A stretch of DNA of 21,591 bases from Limiplasma pullistercoris (GTDB lineage: Bacteria; Bacillota; Clostridia; Christensenellales; Aristaeellaceae), in NCBI GenBank assembly GCA_018715165.1, contig DVMC01000041.1, forward strand, positions 1 to 21,591, in the 5' to 3' direction. The position numbers and the translations under genes were made by a program. Below the pieces are notes generated by a model. The model was not told the origin of the DNA. It worked only from the letters and a program-made list of their open reading frames with translations, and searched no databases. Shown in pieces: positions 21,322-21,591 of the stretch (positions within the stretch are counted from its first letter, which is position 1; each line of letters starts with the position of its first letter).

Positions 21322-21590
21322 AGCGCCGCCACCTCATCCATGACGGCGGCATACTGGCTTTCCTGAAGCTCGGTGAGCTTCCTCACGCCGTGCCTTTCCA
21401 GAATGGCCTTGATCTTCGGCCGGTTCTCCGGGGTGGAACGCTCCGCCACAAAGGCGCGCAGCTCCACGATGGTTGTGCCCGGCGCAGAGGGCTGGCCGGT
21501 TGCGGCCTGCCCGATTGCTTCGTTCATCACGGCTTCCTCGCTCTCCCCCGCCGCTTTGCGCCGGGCGAGCTGGCCGGCGCAGTCATCCAC
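21318..21590 (-). CDS. Small phage protein upstream of DUF2800 (possibly cut by the window edge)
   Basis: The frame is open to the edge of the window, so the true start may lie outside; inside it, MNEAIGQAATGQPSAPGTT from ATG 21527 is a possible start giving 69 residues. The C-terminal half (RPKIKAILERHGVRKLTELQ, then ESQYAAVMDEVAAL) is a small helical domain of a kind seen in short proteins beside phage recombination genes. It is translationally coupled to DUF2800 by a GTGA overlap. No catalytic motif is visible and no function is assigned. Confidence 0.6.
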   Translation of the reverse strand: MDDCAGQLARRKAAGESEEAVMNEAIGQAATGQPSAPGTTIVELRAFVAERSTPENRPKIKAILERHGVRKLTELQESQYAAVMDEVAAL

Positions 21591-21591
21591 G

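Noticed and set aside
1..21591. tRNA or rRNA genes, or a prophage att site in a tRNA
   Set aside because: No cloverleaf-compatible sequence or rRNA segment was recognised on either strand by eye.

Overview
The window looks like a GC-rich Clostridia-type genome (Firmicutes, probably a gut Oscillospiraceae-like lineage). Strong AGGAGG ribosome sites, phage gene families typical of Clostridia and a Tn4451/Tn1549-type recombinase tail support this. The species cannot be named from sequence alone. Most of the window is a prophage or prophage remnant on the minus strand. It holds replication and DNA-packaging genes but no integrase, portal, capsid, tail or lysis gene.

Layout, left to right. (1) 1-386: the end of a mobile element carrying the tail of a large serine recombinase. 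It joins a 5'-truncated regulator that fuses a helix-turn-helix to a desulfoferrodoxin-like domain (387-851). (2) 853-4154, minus: large terminase, small terminase and a ParB-domain DNA methyltransferase. (3) 4231-4943, plus: a Phd/RelE-type toxin-antitoxin operon with its own promoter, operator and terminator. (4) 4948-5683: a non-coding tract, palindrome-rich at first and then extremely GC-rich and G-skewed. (5) 5684-8287, plus: an accessory cassette of amidoligase, three small unknown proteins, a 20-codon mini-ORF and a gamma-glutamylcyclotransferase, with near-identical leader sequences in front of the small genes. (6) 8371-10373, minus: a convergent cassette of a 'virulence-related' protein, an unknown protein, a DUF4314 protein and a zinc-ribbon protein, with its own promoter and terminator.

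(7) 10411-15536, minus: DUF1492 sigma-like regulator, VRR-NUC nuclease, SNF2 helicase, an iteron-like non-coding region, and a VapE-type primase/helicase. (8) 15581-16280, plus: a second toxin-antitoxin operon (RelB/ParE type). (9) 16358-18900, minus: family A DNA polymerase and a SLOG-fold protein. (10) 18922-19593: an operator region, then two tandem paralogous Cro/CI-like regulators on plus with a terminator. (11) 19592-21590, minus: DUF2815 (ssDNA-binding type), DUF2800 (Cas4/RecB-like nuclease) and a small gene running to the window edge.

Together, DUF2800, DUF2815, PolA, primase/helicase, SNF2 and VRR-NUC form a self-contained phage replication and recombination set, with the terminases for packaging. 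The island at 5.7-10.3 kb looks foreign to that set. It pairs an enzyme predicted to make amide (possibly gamma-glutamyl) bonds with one predicted to undo them. The divergent 'virulence-related' protein shares both the N- and C-terminal modules of the amidoligase. The island also carries a strand-oriented short repeat and repeated hairpin leaders. This is the part of the window most likely to be an undescribed system.
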